Shown: piece by piece, positions 8,612-17,871 of the stretch | Position numbering within the stretch: position 1 is the stretch's first letter | Layout of the letters: the number at the start of each line of letters is the position of its first letter | From: an uncultured Eubacteriales bacterium | GTDB taxonomy: Bacteria > Bacillota > Clostridia > Peptostreptococcales > Anaerovoracaceae | Length of the DNA stretch: 64,000 nt | Assembly (NCBI GenBank): GCA_902773665.1 | Contig: CACYFF010000003.1 | Location: forward strand, 60,049-124,048 | Direction: 5' to 3' | The notes under the pieces: model-generated | Databases searched by the model: none | Told to the model about the DNA's origin: nothing | The model's input: only the letters and a program-made list of their open reading frames with translations | Program-made: the position numbers and the translations under genes

Positions 8612-11600
8612 CTATGGAAATTTCCTTGTCTATGCCGAACAAATAGAGCACGGCCTTCTTCACCGGCACCCCGGTGACCCCTTCCAAAGCCTCCCGGTAC
8701 AGCGCCAGCTGGGGCAGGTAATCCGCCCGCAGCCGCTCCATCTCGGCCTCTAAGCTTTCTTTATCGATATAGTTGGACTTATAGTCCACGAGCACCCAGC
8801 CGCCCTCCTGCATAAAGCAGCAGTCGATGGTGCCCTGGACCAGCACCTGCCGGCCCTCCAGCTCGTGGCGGATCGTAAAGGGCTGCTCCTTGTACAGTTC
8901 CTTCGCGGCCAGCGCTTCGCGCCCCGTCTGTGACCCGAAGAACGCGCTCACGCGATGCGGGTCCACCGCCGCGAATTCCGCGTCCGTCAGCAGGCCTTTT
9001 TCCACGAGATCTTCCATAAAAGCGCGGATGCTCTCCGCATCCTTGCCTTCGGGCGTAAAGGGCAGATGCTCCATCACCGTGTGATACGCCGTGCCGCGGG
9101 CCGCGGCGTTCAGTCCTTTCTGTGCAGAGAGGAACGCGGGCAGCTTATCCCGGGCAGATGCCGGAAGGATCTGCTCCTGCAGGGTCTCCTCCTCTCCTTC
9201 CGCCGTGAGCACCTTCGGCAGCGCCTGCCTTCTTTCGCGCTCCATGGCAACGATCTGCGACACGCTGTATTTGCGCTTTTCCTTCTGCTCTTCGGGCGGT
9301 TCGTAATCGAAGTTCAGCCGGTAGGCGATCTCCTCTTTCGTGACAGGCAGTTCGTCTTCCGCGACATGGAAGCCTTCCGCCAGTTCCTTCGCCAGCTTTC
9401 TGCGGTCGAGGGTCTGCGCGGCATGCTGCGCCGTGACCTTCTCCCGCGGCACGATCTCCACGCTCCCTTCCGGCAGCAGCGGCAGCAAAGCGTTCACGTA
9501 GCCCGAGCAGCTCTCTACGTCACCGGGCAGCGTGCAGGCCGCCCTCTCGAGCACGGCGTCCGCGTGCTTTACGGCAGCGGACATCAGCACGATGTCCTTG
9601 GGCCGTGTGAGCGCCACATACAGCACCCGGATGTTCTCCGCCATCTCCTCCGCATCCTTTTTCCTGCGGATGAAGCGGAGGCTCAGGGGGTCACAGTACA
9701 GGCCCGTTCCCGGCTGCACCAGGCGCATCGCGGCGCCGAACGACTTATGGAATTCGGCCTTGCCCATGTGCGTGCCGCCAAACTTTTTCCCGAGCCCGGC
9801 CAGCAGAACAAAGGGAAATTCCAGGCCTTTGCTTTTGTGGATGGTCATGATGCGGACGACATCCTCGCTCTCCGACAGGATCTTTACCTGACCGACGTCC
9901 ACCTTGCCGCCTTTGTCGTTGATGGCGTCCACGTAGTTGATAAATCCATACAGGCCGCCGGCGTTGTCCGACTCGTACTGCTGGGCTTTATCCGCCAGCG
10001 CCCGCAGATTGGCAAGACGCTGGGTGCCGGCAGGCACGGCGGATGCAAAGGAGGCGTATCCGCTGTCCGTCAGCAGTTCCCACAGAAAATCCCCCAGGGG
10101 CATGTGGCGGGAAAGCATGCGCCAGCGGTCCAGTTTCGCAGCGAACGCCAGGCACTTATCCTTCAGCGGACCGTCCGGCCCTTCGGTCTGATATTCTGCA
10201 AAGACGCGGTTATACGGCATGCGGGTCTCCCCTCTGCCTTTCGCCCAGATGCGGATCTGCGCCAGCTCGGAAGCGGAAAACCCGAACACCGGGGAGCGCA
10301 GCACGCTCAGCAGCGGTACGTCCTGGCTGCGGTTGTCGATTATGCGCAGCAGATTGAGGAACACCTGGATCTCCACCGCGTCAAAATACCCTTCGCTGCG
10401 GTCTAAAAACACCGGGATGCCGGCTTCGGAGAGCGTCTTGTAGAACACTTCGCCATCGCCTTTCACCGCGCGAAGCAGGATGACCATATCCCGGTAGGCA
10501 AGGGGCCTGTCGCAGTTCTTCTTGTCGTCGTGCACCGTCTTGCCGTGGTATTCGCGGATGAGCCGCACAGCGTTGAGGGCCTCCAGTTCGGTACCCTTCA
10601 GGTCCTCGATCTCCTCGTCCACGGAGGGTTCGCCCGCTTCCTGCGGTTCTTCCGGCTCTTCCAAAGCGTCTTCCTCCCCGGGCAGCAGGGTCTCTACCAA
10701 CGACAACCGCGGCGGATAAGACAGCGGTCCCTCGTAGGAACTGCCCTTCACCAACGCCTCGTCCTCGGTATATTCCATGTCCGTCGTGTCCGGGGTCATG
10801 AGGGAGCGGAACAGGCGGTTAACCAGATCCACGACCTCCTTTTTGCTGCGGAAGTTGCTGTTGAGGTCGATCACCTTTCCGTTTGGATCGGCCCCTGCCT
10901 TGTATCTGCGGTAGCGGTCCAGGAACAGTTCCGGCTCTGCCAGCCGGAATTTATAGATGCTCTGCTTTACGTCTCCCACCATGAAGACGTTGTCCGGACG
11001 AGACACCCGCTCGATGAGTTTATCCTGCACCAGGTTGCTGTCCTGATATTCATCCACGAAGATGCAGTCGAACTTTTCCCGGTATTCGCGGCAGACCTCT
11101 TCGTTCTCCAGGATGCGCAGCGCAAAGTGTTCTATATCCGAGAAATCCAATAGGCCCAGAAGGTCCTTTTTCGCCCCGTAGAGCGACGAAAACTCCTTCG
11201 TGAGGGAGATGAGCGTTCCGAGGGGTTCCGCGCCTAAAACGCGCTCTTTTTCGAGCGTCTCCTCTGAGAAGATCAGGTAGTTTTCCTTCGCGGCCTTTAC
11301 GTGCTTCTTGCCGTTCTCGCGCAGCGCAGAGACCCGGTCCTTTCTGAGGTCCCAGTCTTCTTTTTCGTCTTTGGACGGCTTCATGCCCGCAAACCGGTGA
11401 CCCGCCAGCGCCTCCGCAGCCTGCGAAAGCGCACCCTGCGCCGCCAATGCCCGCAGCGAGAACAGATACGCGAGGTCGGCCTCGTTTTTCGCCGCCAGCT
11501 TCGGCAGACCGTCCAGTTCGTCTCCCGCCGCCCGGAAATACCCGATCGCCAGATCCAGCCGCCGCAGCGTCTGCTTTCGCGCGAATTCCCGGAACCGGTC

Positions 11601-12209
11601 TTCGAACTGCCCGGGGTCTTTCAGCACATCGTCCGTCCAGGCCCAGGGGTCGGGCAGGCTCTGCAGGAAAGTATGAAAGTCCAGGATAAGATCGCGCACC
11701 GGGCCGTCGCCCTTGGATGTGGCGTAGCGGTCTAAAAAGGCCCGGAATTCCGGTCTGTCCTCCTCATAGCAGCGGTCCATCAGCTCGTCCAGGGCTTCCC
11801 GGGACAGGATGGCCTGCCTGGGCTCGTCGCAGATCGCAAGGTTCGGCTTGATGCCGATGACGTGGTAGTACCGGTGTACGACTTCCAGCGCGAACTTGTG
11901 GAACGTGGAGATATTGGCCCTGCCCACCAGGTTCATCTGGGTGCGCAGCCAGTTCTGCCGGTCGCGGCTCTGTCCTTCCTTCGACAGCTGTTCGCTGAGG
12001 GACCGGTAGATGCGTTCCTTCATCTCCGCCGCAGCTGCGTTGGTAAACGTGACGATGAGCATGTTCTCCAGGCTCACGCCCTCCTCCAGCACCAGCTGCT
12101 GCACCCGCTCGACCAGCACGGACGTCTTGCCGGAACCTGCGGCAGCAGAAACGAGCAGGCTGCTTCCCCTGCTTTCGATCGCCTGCAATTGTCTGTCGGT
12201 CCAGGCCAT
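8604..12209 (-). CDS. addA: ATP-dependent helicase/nuclease subunit A
   Basis: This 1201-residue protein has the AddA architecture for double-strand break resection. A UvrD-type helicase begins with Walker A AAAGSGKTS at 22-30 and continues with FVDEYQDSN, NFRSKKEVVDL and MTIHKSKGLEFPFV. A C-terminal RecB-family nuclease shows RGTAYHTVMEHL and then GTIDCCF...VLVDYKSNY with the D-D-K catalytic set. The ATG follows GGAGGTGGCGTT. AddB, which normally precedes addA, is not here: the next gene upstream is the divergent gpmI, 83 bases away. The gene overlaps the downstream PHP gene by eight bases. Confidence 0.95.
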   Translation of the reverse strand: MAWTDRQLQAIESRGSSLLVSAAAGSGKTSVLVERVQQLVLEEGVSLENMLIVTFTNAAAAEMKERIYRSLSEQLSKEGQSRDRQNWLRTQMNLVGRANISTFHKFALEVVHRYYHVIGIKPNLAICDEPRQAILSREALDELMDRCYEEDRPEFRAFLDRYATSKGDGPVRDLILDFHTFLQSLPDPWAWTDDVLKDPGQFEDRFREFARKQTLRRLDLAIGYFRAAGDELDGLPKLAAKNEADLAYLFSLRALAAQGALSQAAEALAGHRFAGMKPSKDEKEDWDLRKDRVSALRENGKKHVKAAKENYLIFSEETLEKERVLGAEPLGTLISLTKEFSSLYGAKKDLLGLLDFSDIEHFALRILENEEVCREYREKFDCIFVDEYQDSNLVQDKLIERVSRPDNVFMVGDVKQSIYKFRLAEPELFLDRYRRYKAGADPNGKVIDLNSNFRSKKEVVDLVNRLFRSLMTPDTTDMEYTEDEALVKGSSYEGPLSYPPRLSLVETLLPGEEDALEEPEEPQEAGEPSVDEEIEDLKGTELEALNAVRLIREYHGKTVHDDKKNCDRPLAYRDMVILLRAVKGDGEVFYKTLSEAGIPVFLDRSEGYFDAVEIQVFLNLLRIIDNRSQDVPLLSVLRSPVFGFSASELAQIRIWAKGRGETRMPYNRVFAEYQTEGPDGPLKDKCLAFAAKLDRWRMLSRHMPLGDFLWELLTDSGYASFASAVPAGTQRLANLRALADKAQQYESDNAGGLYGFINYVDAINDKGGKVDVGQVKILSESEDVVRIMTIHKSKGLEFPFVLLAGLGKKFGGTHMGKAEFHKSFGAAMRLVQPGTGLYCDPLSLRFIRRKKDAEEMAENIRVLYVALTRPKDIVLMSAAVKHADAVLERAACTLPGDVESCSGYVNALLPLLPEGSVEIVPREKVTAQHAAQTLDRRKLAKELAEGFHVAEDELPVTKEEIAYRLNFDYEPPEEQKEKRKYSVSQIVAMERERRQALPKVLTAEGEEETLQEQILPASARDKLPAFLSAQKGLNAAARGTAYHTVMEHLPFTPEGKDAESIRAFMEDLVEKGLLTDAEFAAVDPHRVSAFFGSQTGREALAAKELYKEQPFTIRHELEGRQVLVQGTIDCCFMQEGGWVLVDYKSNYIDKESLEAEMERLRADYLPQLALYREALEGVTGVPVKKAVLYLFGIDKEISIDD

Positions 12210-12292
12210 AACGCCACCTCCCAGCAGTTAATTATACACTACGAAAAGGGTGATTTGTGGTACAATCGAGGCATATGGAGGATTTTGACCCT

Positions 12293-13846
12293 ATGAACAA
12301 ACCTATTATGCTCTGCATCATGGACGGCTTCGGCCTGGCCCCGGACGGGCCCGGCAACGCCATCGCAGCTGCCCGCACCCCGAACCTGGACCGCTTGTTT
12401 GCGGAAATGCCCTGCACGAAGCTGCAGGCCTCCGGAAGAGCCGTCGGCCTGCCCGACGGACAGATGGGCAATTCCGAGGTCGGACACACCAACATGGGGG
12501 CCGGCCGCGTCGTGTGGCAGGACCTGTCCATGATCAGCAACGAGATAGAAGACGGAACATTTTTTGAAAACCCGGCCTTCGCCGAGGCCGTCGGCCACGT
12601 AAAGAAACATGGCAGCACCCTGCATCTGTTCGGCCTCATGTCCGACGGCGGCGTGCACTCCCACATCGAGCACATCAAGGGCCTGGTGCGGCTCGCGGAG
12701 AAAAACGGCGTCGAAAGGCTGTACGTCCACTGCTTTATGGACGGCAGAGATACGCCGCCCACCTCCGGCGCAGGCTACGTGGAAGAGATGGAAGGATATC
12801 TGGCCGAAGTGCAGAAAGAGATGCGCGCCCTCGGGACTGACGCGAAGTACGCGGTCGGCAGCGTCATCGGCCGCTACTACGCCATGGACAGAGACAAGCG
12901 CTGGGACCGGGTCAAACTGGCCTACGAATGCCTGACGGAGCCGGTCCTGCCGGGAAACATCTCCGGCAAAGATGCGGTGCTGGCGGCCTACGGCCTGGAA
13001 GAGACGGATGAATTCATCCAGCCGCGGGTCTGCAATGGATTCGATGCCATCGCAGACGGCGACGCCGTCATCTTCGCAAATTTCCGGCCGGATCGGGCGC
13101 GGGAGATCACCCGGGCTTTCGTGGATCCGGACTTCGACGGCTTCGAGCGTAGCGTCGTGCTGAAGGACCTGTGCTACGTCTGCATGACCACCTACGATGC
13201 CACCATCCCGAACGTCCTCATCGCCTATCCGCCCAAAGATCTGAAGAACACGCTGGGCGAAGTGCTGGCGGCGCAAAAGCTTACGCAGCTGCGCATCGCC
13301 GAGACGGAGAAGTACGCCCACGTCACCTTCTTCTTCAACGGCGGCGTCGAGCAGCCCTACGAAGGAGAAGACCGCATCCTCATCCCGTCACCGAAGGTCG
13401 CGACTTACGACCTGCAGCCCGAGATGAGCGCGTTCGAAGTTGCGGATGCGGTGTGCAAGCGCATCGAAGAGAACTGTCCGGACTTTATCATACTGAACTT
13501 CGCCAACTGCGACATGGTGGGTCACACCGGCGTATTCGACGCAGCGGTGAAGGCCGTGGAGACCGTGGATACCTGTGTGGGGAAGGTGTGCGAAGCAGTT
13601 CAGAAAGCCGGCGGCAAGCTGTTTATCACGGCGGACCACGGCAACGCGGACGAAATGCTGGACGAAAAAGGTGAAGTGGTAACAGCCCACTCCACCAATC
13701 CGGTTCCGTTTATCTATTGCGATTATACAGGGGAAGCCCCGAGAGAACTCGCGGAAGGCGCCCTGTGCGACATCGCGCCCACGATGCTGGACGCAGCAGG
13801 AATCCCGCAGCCCGCGGACATGACGGGAAAGAGTCTACTCCGCTGA
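12293..13846 (+). CDS. gpmI: 2,3-bisphosphoglycerate-independent phosphoglycerate mutase
   Basis: This 517-residue metalloenzyme interconverts 3- and 2-phosphoglycerate. The N-terminal metal site is in LCIMDGFGLA (D11). The phosphorylated serine is S61 in NSEVGHTNMGAGRVVWQD. The second metal cluster shows TADHGNADEM and the C-terminus TAHSTNPVPF. ATG 12293 is chosen over an in-frame GTG at 12257 because GGAGG lies at 12277-12281 and the family starts at this methionine. The gene is away from the other glycolytic genes at 60341-63593. Its last 12 bases overlap the convergent dehydrogenase gene. Confidence 0.96.
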   Translation: MNKPIMLCIMDGFGLAPDGPGNAIAAARTPNLDRLFAEMPCTKLQASGRAVGLPDGQMGNSEVGHTNMGAGRVVWQDLSMISNEIEDGTFFENPAFAEAVGHVKKHGSTLHLFGLMSDGGVHSHIEHIKGLVRLAEKNGVERLYVHCFMDGRDTPPTSGAGYVEEMEGYLAEVQKEMRALGTDAKYAVGSVIGRYYAMDRDKRWDRVKLAYECLTEPVLPGNISGKDAVLAAYGLEETDEFIQPRVCNGFDAIADGDAVIFANFRPDRAREITRAFVDPDFDGFERSVVLKDLCYVCMTTYDATIPNVLIAYPPKDLKNTLGEVLAAQKLTQLRIAETEKYAHVTFFFNGGVEQPYEGEDRILIPSPKVATYDLQPEMSAFEVADAVCKRIEENCPDFIILNFANCDMVGHTGVFDAAVKAVETVDTCVGKVCEAVQKAGGKLFITADHGNADEMLDEKGEVVTAHSTNPVPFIYCDYTGEAPRELAEGALCDIAPTMLDAAGIPQPADMTGKSLLR

Positions 13847-15511
13847 GAGCACGTGCATCGCGGCATGATACCCGTCTGCCGCAGCAGACAGGATGCCGCC
13901 CGCATAGCCGGCCCCTTCGCCGGCAGGATAGATGCCTTTTATGGAAACTTCAGGAGACGCCAGCGCTAAGCCGCCCGCGTCTCTTTTGATGCGTACAGGG
14001 CTGGAGCTTCTCGCCTCGATCGCGGTCATCACGGCATCGGGTGCGTCGAATCCTTTCAGTTTTCTGCCCAGCAGCGGCAGCGCCTCTTCCAGCGATGCGC
14101 TTACGAAATCCGGCAGGCATTTGTGCAGATCCGTCCAGGTGACCCCAGGACGGTAGGACGGGGACGGTTCTTTGTCACAGCAGTGGGACAAAGAACCGTC
14201 CCCGCTGCCGGATCCTAAAAACTCTCCCACTCTCTGCGCCGGCGCCCGGTAAGACGAACCGCCCAGTTCGAAAGCCAGTTTCTCGTATTTTCTCTGAAAT
14301 GCCACGCCCGCCAGCGGATCGTCGCTGCCGAAATCCTCGGGACGCACGTCGACAAGCAGTCCGGAATTCGCATTCTCGCCGTCTCGTGCCCGCAGGCTCA
14401 TGCCGTTGGTGCAGAGACCGCCCTCTTCCGATGCGGACGCCACGACCTGCCCGCCGGGACACATGCAGAACGTGTACACGCCCCGTCCCGCCTTCGTGCG
14501 CACCGACAGTTTATATTCTGCCGCGCCTATGCCCAGTTCTTCGTGCAGCGCCGCGTACTGCGCCTTATCGATATCCGCCTGGCGGTGTTCGATCCGTACG
14601 CCCATGGAAAAGGGCTTCTGTTCCATCCAAAGGCCCAGTCCGTGCAGCATGGCAAAACTGTCCCGTGCGCTGTGACCCAGCGCCAGGATGAGGACATCTG
14701 TCACGATCCGCTCCGTTGTTCCTTCCGGGCCGGCGGCTTCGACCGCCGTCAGTTTGCCGTCTTCGATCGTAAGACCTGTCAACTGCGTGCGAAAGCGCAC
14801 TTCGCCGCCCAGGGCTTCGATCTGCTTTCTGAGGTTCACCACGACGCCCCGCAGCACGTCCGTGCCGACGTGGGGGTGTTGCCGGTACAGAATGTCCGGA
14901 TCCGCCCCGGCATCCACAAAGCACTGCAGAAGCAGTCTGTGCACCGGATCCTTCGTGCCCGTCGTCAGTTTCCCGTCGGAAAAGCTGCCCGCGCCGCCTT
15001 CGCCGAACTGTACGTTCGTGCGGGGGTCAAGCACGCCTTCGCTCCAGAAACGCTCCACGGCTGCCACGCGCTCTTCCATGCAGGCGCCCCGCTCCAGCAC
15101 GATGGGCCGAAGGCCAGCCTTCGCCAGCGTGAGCGCCGCGAAGATGCCGCAGGGGCCAAACCCTGCCACCACAGGGCGTTTCGCGTCTTCGGGCAGCATG
15201 CGTTTTTCTGGGAAAGAAACAGCGGTCTCCTCTAAAACGGCAGCCTTGCAATGCGAGCGCCTGGCCTCCGCCAGCAGTTCCTCAGAGGCAAACTCGCTGT
15301 CCGTCACGTCCAGACTGAACACCCGGTAGACATCCGGTTTTTCCCTAGCGTCCAGGGATTCCTTCGCGATGCGGATCTGCCGTATGCTGCCGCCGGGCAG
15401 CCGCAGGCGCCGCTCCAGTTTCTTCAGCAAAAGGGCCTCCAGCGCCTCCCGCTGCAGTCCCTTGCCTTCTTCCGCTCTTATCTTTATTTCGTGTATCCTG
15501 ACGATCTGCAT
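13835..15511 (-). CDS. FAD-dependent dehydrogenase, COG2509-like
   Basis: This 558-residue flavoprotein is similar to the 'uncharacterized FAD-dependent dehydrogenase' group, whose substrate is unknown. An alpha/beta leader of about 95 residues (VRIHEIKIRAEEGKGL) precedes the FAD-binding GFGPCGIFAALTLAKAG near residue 115. Further motifs are GEGGAGSFSDGKL, LALGHSARDSF and the C-terminal YPAGEGAGYAGGI. A palindromic repeat (14160-14203) encodes the segment DGSLSHCCDKEPSPS between the FLGSGS and YRPGV stretches, a position that is a loop in this family. ATG 15511 follows AAAGGATCG. Confidence 0.85.
   Translation of the reverse strand: MQIVRIHEIKIRAEEGKGLQREALEALLLKKLERRLRLPGGSIRQIRIAKESLDAREKPDVYRVFSLDVTDSEFASEELLAEARRSHCKAAVLEETAVSFPEKRMLPEDAKRPVVAGFGPCGIFAALTLAKAGLRPIVLERGACMEERVAAVERFWSEGVLDPRTNVQFGEGGAGSFSDGKLTTGTKDPVHRLLLQCFVDAGADPDILYRQHPHVGTDVLRGVVVNLRKQIEALGGEVRFRTQLTGLTIEDGKLTAVEAAGPEGTTERIVTDVLILALGHSARDSFAMLHGLGLWMEQKPFSMGVRIEHRQADIDKAQYAALHEELGIGAAEYKLSVRTKAGRGVYTFCMCPGGQVVASASEEGGLCTNGMSLRARDGENANSGLLVDVRPEDFGSDDPLAGVAFQRKYEKLAFELGGSSYRAPAQRVGEFLGSGSGDGSLSHCCDKEPSPSYRPGVTWTDLHKCLPDFVSASLEEALPLLGRKLKGFDAPDAVMTAIEARSSSPVRIKRDAGGLALASPEVSIKGIYPAGEGAGYAGGILSAAADGYHAAMHVLSAE
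14160..14203. repeat. REP-like perfect palindrome inside a coding sequence
   Basis: GGGGACGGTTCTTTGTC at 14160-14176 is the exact reverse complement of 14187-14203, with a 10-base spacer. The 44-base unit lies within the FAD dehydrogenase gene and keeps its frame open. The same 12-base end, AGAACCGTCCCC, recurs alone at 7250-7261. Palindromes with this GGGACGGTTCT end are familiar to me as scattered repeats in Firmicutes. Confidence 0.8.
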
Positions 15512-15526
15512 CGATCCTTTTTTCTC

Positions 15527-16786
15527 CTATATGCTCTCTGCTGCCGCAAGGCCTGCCGTCCGGCCGCTGCCGAACGCCCAGGTAAGACTGTAGCCTCCGC
15601 AGGGCGCGTCCACGTCCAGGATCTCCCCGGCGAAATACAAGCCCGGAACGAGATGCGACTGCAGTGCTACCGGATCGACCTCCGCCAGCGCTACGCCTCC
15701 GGACGTCGTGTGGGCTTCCTTCCAGCCTTTGCTGGCAACAGGCGTAAATGTCAGGTTTTTCAGCAGGTGCGCAGCCGCTTCGGGAGCTTGACCCTCCCCA
15801 GCCAGTTCCAGGACCGCCTCCGCCAGTTTAGCGGGAAGCAGCGCGTCGAGGAACAGGTCGCCGAGCGATGCTTTTCGTTCCTCCAGTTTCATCATCAGAT
15901 CCATCTCGTGCCACTCCGGCATCAGATCCAGCTGCAGCACAAAGGTCATGCCTTCCCGGTGCCGGTAAAAACCGGAGACGTTCATGACGCAGATGCCGGA
16001 CACGGAATCCTTATTAAACTGGATCTCTCCGGTATCCTGCGACAAACAGATGCCGTTTTCCGTGCGGCCGCCCTCCGGGACCGCCAGCAGGCGCACCGTG
16101 CCGTGCGCTCTTACGCCCGCCAGCTTCGCAAGAAGGTCTGTCTCGGCGCATAGAAAACCAGTCAGCGCAGGGATGGGCCGTACGACCGTATGTCCCAGGC
16201 TCTCCGCGATCTTCAGGCCTCTGCCGTCGCAGCCGTACTGGATGCCGGCTTTGCCGCCCGTCGTCAGGATCACCCTTTCCGCGAGCAACTCTCTATCATC
16301 CGCTGCGGTGAGGCGGAATCTGCCATCCGGCGCCTTCGTAATATCCCGCACCTCGAATCCGCAGATCAACTGGGCAGGGCTGCCGCTGCCGGTTTTTCCG
16401 AAAGCGCCGCGCTCTAACGCATGCACCACGGAAGCTGCCTGCAGACTGCGAGGATAAAGCCTTCCTTCCCCCTCTTCCACGGCATCCAGACCGAGATGCG
16501 CAAAGATCTGCCGCATCGCTTCTGGGCCGCAGTTTTCCAGGACGGACGCAGTAAAACCTGCCGCATCGCCTTTCCCGCTGCGGTAGTCTTTCGCATCAGC
16601 CATCCGGTTGAGCAGATTGCACCGCCCGTTGCCGGTGGCGTAGAGCTTCTTACCCGCTTTTTCATTTTTTTCGACGACCGCGATGCGCAGAGACCGGTTC
16701 CGGGAACTTCTGGCCGCAATGGCAGCCATCAGACCCGCCGCGCCGCCGCCTACGATCGCGATATCGTAACTTACTTCGTTTCTCAT
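15527..16786 (-). CDS. NAD(P)/FAD-dependent oxidoreductase, BaiN/HI0933 family
   Basis: This 419-residue flavoprotein belongs to the HI0933/YhiN/BaiN family. The FAD site IAIVGGGAAGLMAAIAA starts at residue 10, GNGRCNLLN is near 53-61, and the family's C-terminal signature reads YFAGEILDVDAPCGGYSLTW. BaiN itself is implicated in bile acid dehydroxylation, but the family is broad and no substrate can be assigned. It is transcribed with, and lies 15 bases upstream of, the COG2509-like flavoprotein. No clear ribosome site precedes ATG 16786, while a TAAAAT sits about nine bases upstream, so a very short leader is possible. Confidence 0.88.
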   Translation of the reverse strand: MRNEVSYDIAIVGGGAAGLMAAIAARSSRNRSLRIAVVEKNEKAGKKLYATGNGRCNLLNRMADAKDYRSGKGDAAGFTASVLENCGPEAMRQIFAHLGLDAVEEGEGRLYPRSLQAASVVHALERGAFGKTGSGSPAQLICGFEVRDITKAPDGRFRLTAADDRELLAERVILTTGGKAGIQYGCDGRGLKIAESLGHTVVRPIPALTGFLCAETDLLAKLAGVRAHGTVRLLAVPEGGRTENGICLSQDTGEIQFNKDSVSGICVMNVSGFYRHREGMTFVLQLDLMPEWHEMDLMMKLEERKASLGDLFLDALLPAKLAEAVLELAGEGQAPEAAAHLLKNLTFTPVASKGWKEAHTTSGGVALAEVDPVALQSHLVPGLYFAGEILDVDAPCGGYSLTWAFGSGRTAGLAAAESI

Positions 16787-16860
16787 ACGATTATTTTAAA
16801 CTATCCGCGGGAATCGTGATAGAATAATTTCTATACAAAGCGTAACGGAGGTATTGATAT

Positions 16861-17298
16861 ATGGAATTCAAAGCATTACAGGCAGAAATGATCAAAGCTC
16901 TCAAAGCGGGTCAGAAAGACAGAAAAGACTCCATCTCCATGCTGGTGGCAGCGGTCAAGAAGGCAGCCATCGACGCCGGATGCCGGGAAGACATCCCCGA
17001 AGACATGGTGGACGCAGCCATCCTGAAGGAAGTCAAGACCGCCAAGGAACAGGTAGACACCTGCCCCGCCAGCCGGGAAGACCTGCTGGCGCAGTATAAG
17101 GCTCACCTGGCAGTCGTGGAGGAGTTCGCGCCCAAGCAGCTGTCTGCAGAAGAGATCAAGGCGCTCCTCACCGAAAAATACGCGGAAGTCATCGCGTCCA
17201 AGAACCGCGGCCTCATCATGAAGACTGTCATGGCCGACCTCAAGGGCAAGGCCGACGGCAAGGTCATCTCCGCCGTCGTGGGCGAGCTGTGCAAATAA
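16861..17298 (+). CDS. YqeY/GatB-domain protein
   Basis: This 145-residue protein has the YqeY (GatB/YqeY) helical fold. The N-terminal LQAEMIKALKAGQKDRKDSISMLVAAVKKA and the C-terminal GLIMKTVMADLKGKADGKVI are characteristic. The family resembles the tail domain of GatB, which binds tRNA during amidation, but its own role is unproven. The ATG follows CGGAGGTATTGATAT. A GNAT acetyltransferase follows 11 bases later, likely in the same transcript. The gene is divergent from the flavoprotein at 15527. Confidence 0.9.
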   Translation: MEFKALQAEMIKALKAGQKDRKDSISMLVAAVKKAAIDAGCREDIPEDMVDAAILKEVKTAKEQVDTCPASREDLLAQYKAHLAVVEEFAPKQLSAEEIKALLTEKYAEVIASKNRGLIMKTVMADLKGKADGKVISAVVGELCK

Positions 17299-17309
17299 GG
17301 GTGTGACCC

Positions 17310-17819
17310 ATGGAATTCGTGTTTCCCTGCGAGCGGGCTCTGGACTCCTACCGCGAAGCTTACGCGGAAGACATTGCGGTAAACAAAGGTGAACTGCAGA
17401 TGCTGATCCATCCGGACATCGCCATCGCCCGCTCGGAGTCGGAGCGCAAGGGAGAAGGACTTCCCGCAGGCTACGTGCCGGCCACGACGCTGTGGCTGGT
17501 GGAAGGAGACCGCTTCATCGGCCGGGTCAACATCCGGCACCAGCTCACCCCCAGCCTTTTGCGCTTCGGCGGCCACATCGGCTACACCATACGCCCGTCC
17601 GAACAGGGCAAGGGCTACGGCAAACTGCAGCTGGCCATGGCGCTGGATTACTGCCGGGAGCATTTCGGGTTCGAGAAAGTGCTCGTCACCTGCGACGACA
17701 CAAACATTCGCTCGGCGAAGACGATCGAAGCGAACGGCGGCGTGCTGCAGGATAAGATCGAGAACGAGATCGAACCGGGAGTATACGCGCTCACCCGGCG
17801 GTACTGGATCGAACTGTAA
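17310..17819 (+). CDS. GNAT family N-acetyltransferase
   Basis: This 169-residue acetyltransferase of the GNAT fold transfers acetyl from acetyl-CoA to an unknown amine. The acetyl-CoA loop EQGKGYGKLQLAMAL is near residues 96-110. It is preceded by the beta strand GHIGYTIRPS and followed by VLVTCDDTNIRSAKTIEANGG, as in family members that modify small molecules. It begins 11 bases after the YqeY gene behind GGGTGTGACCC, a weak ribosome site, and ends just before a bidirectional terminator. Confidence 0.85.
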   Translation: MEFVFPCERALDSYREAYAEDIAVNKGELQMLIHPDIAIARSESERKGEGLPAGYVPATTLWLVEGDRFIGRVNIRHQLTPSLLRFGGHIGYTIRPSEQGKGYGKLQLAMALDYCREHFGFEKVLVTCDDTNIRSAKTIEANGGVLQDKIENEIEPGVYALTRRYWIEL

Positions 17820-17824
17820 ACGAA

Positions 17825-17854
17825 AAAATCTCCGGGACTCCCCCGGAGATTTTT
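17825..17854. terminator. Bidirectional terminator between GNAT and DUF2812 genes
   Basis: AAAATCTCCGGG at 17825-17836 pairs perfectly with 17842-17853 around an ACTCC loop. A runs on the left and T runs on the right allow termination of both convergent transcripts. Confidence 0.9.
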
Positions 17855-17871
17855 GTATGTCTTCCTTGCCG

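Noticed and set aside
15527..16786. A firm bile-acid-dehydroxylation role for the BaiN-like protein
   Set aside because: The family is broad and no other bai gene is present in the window.
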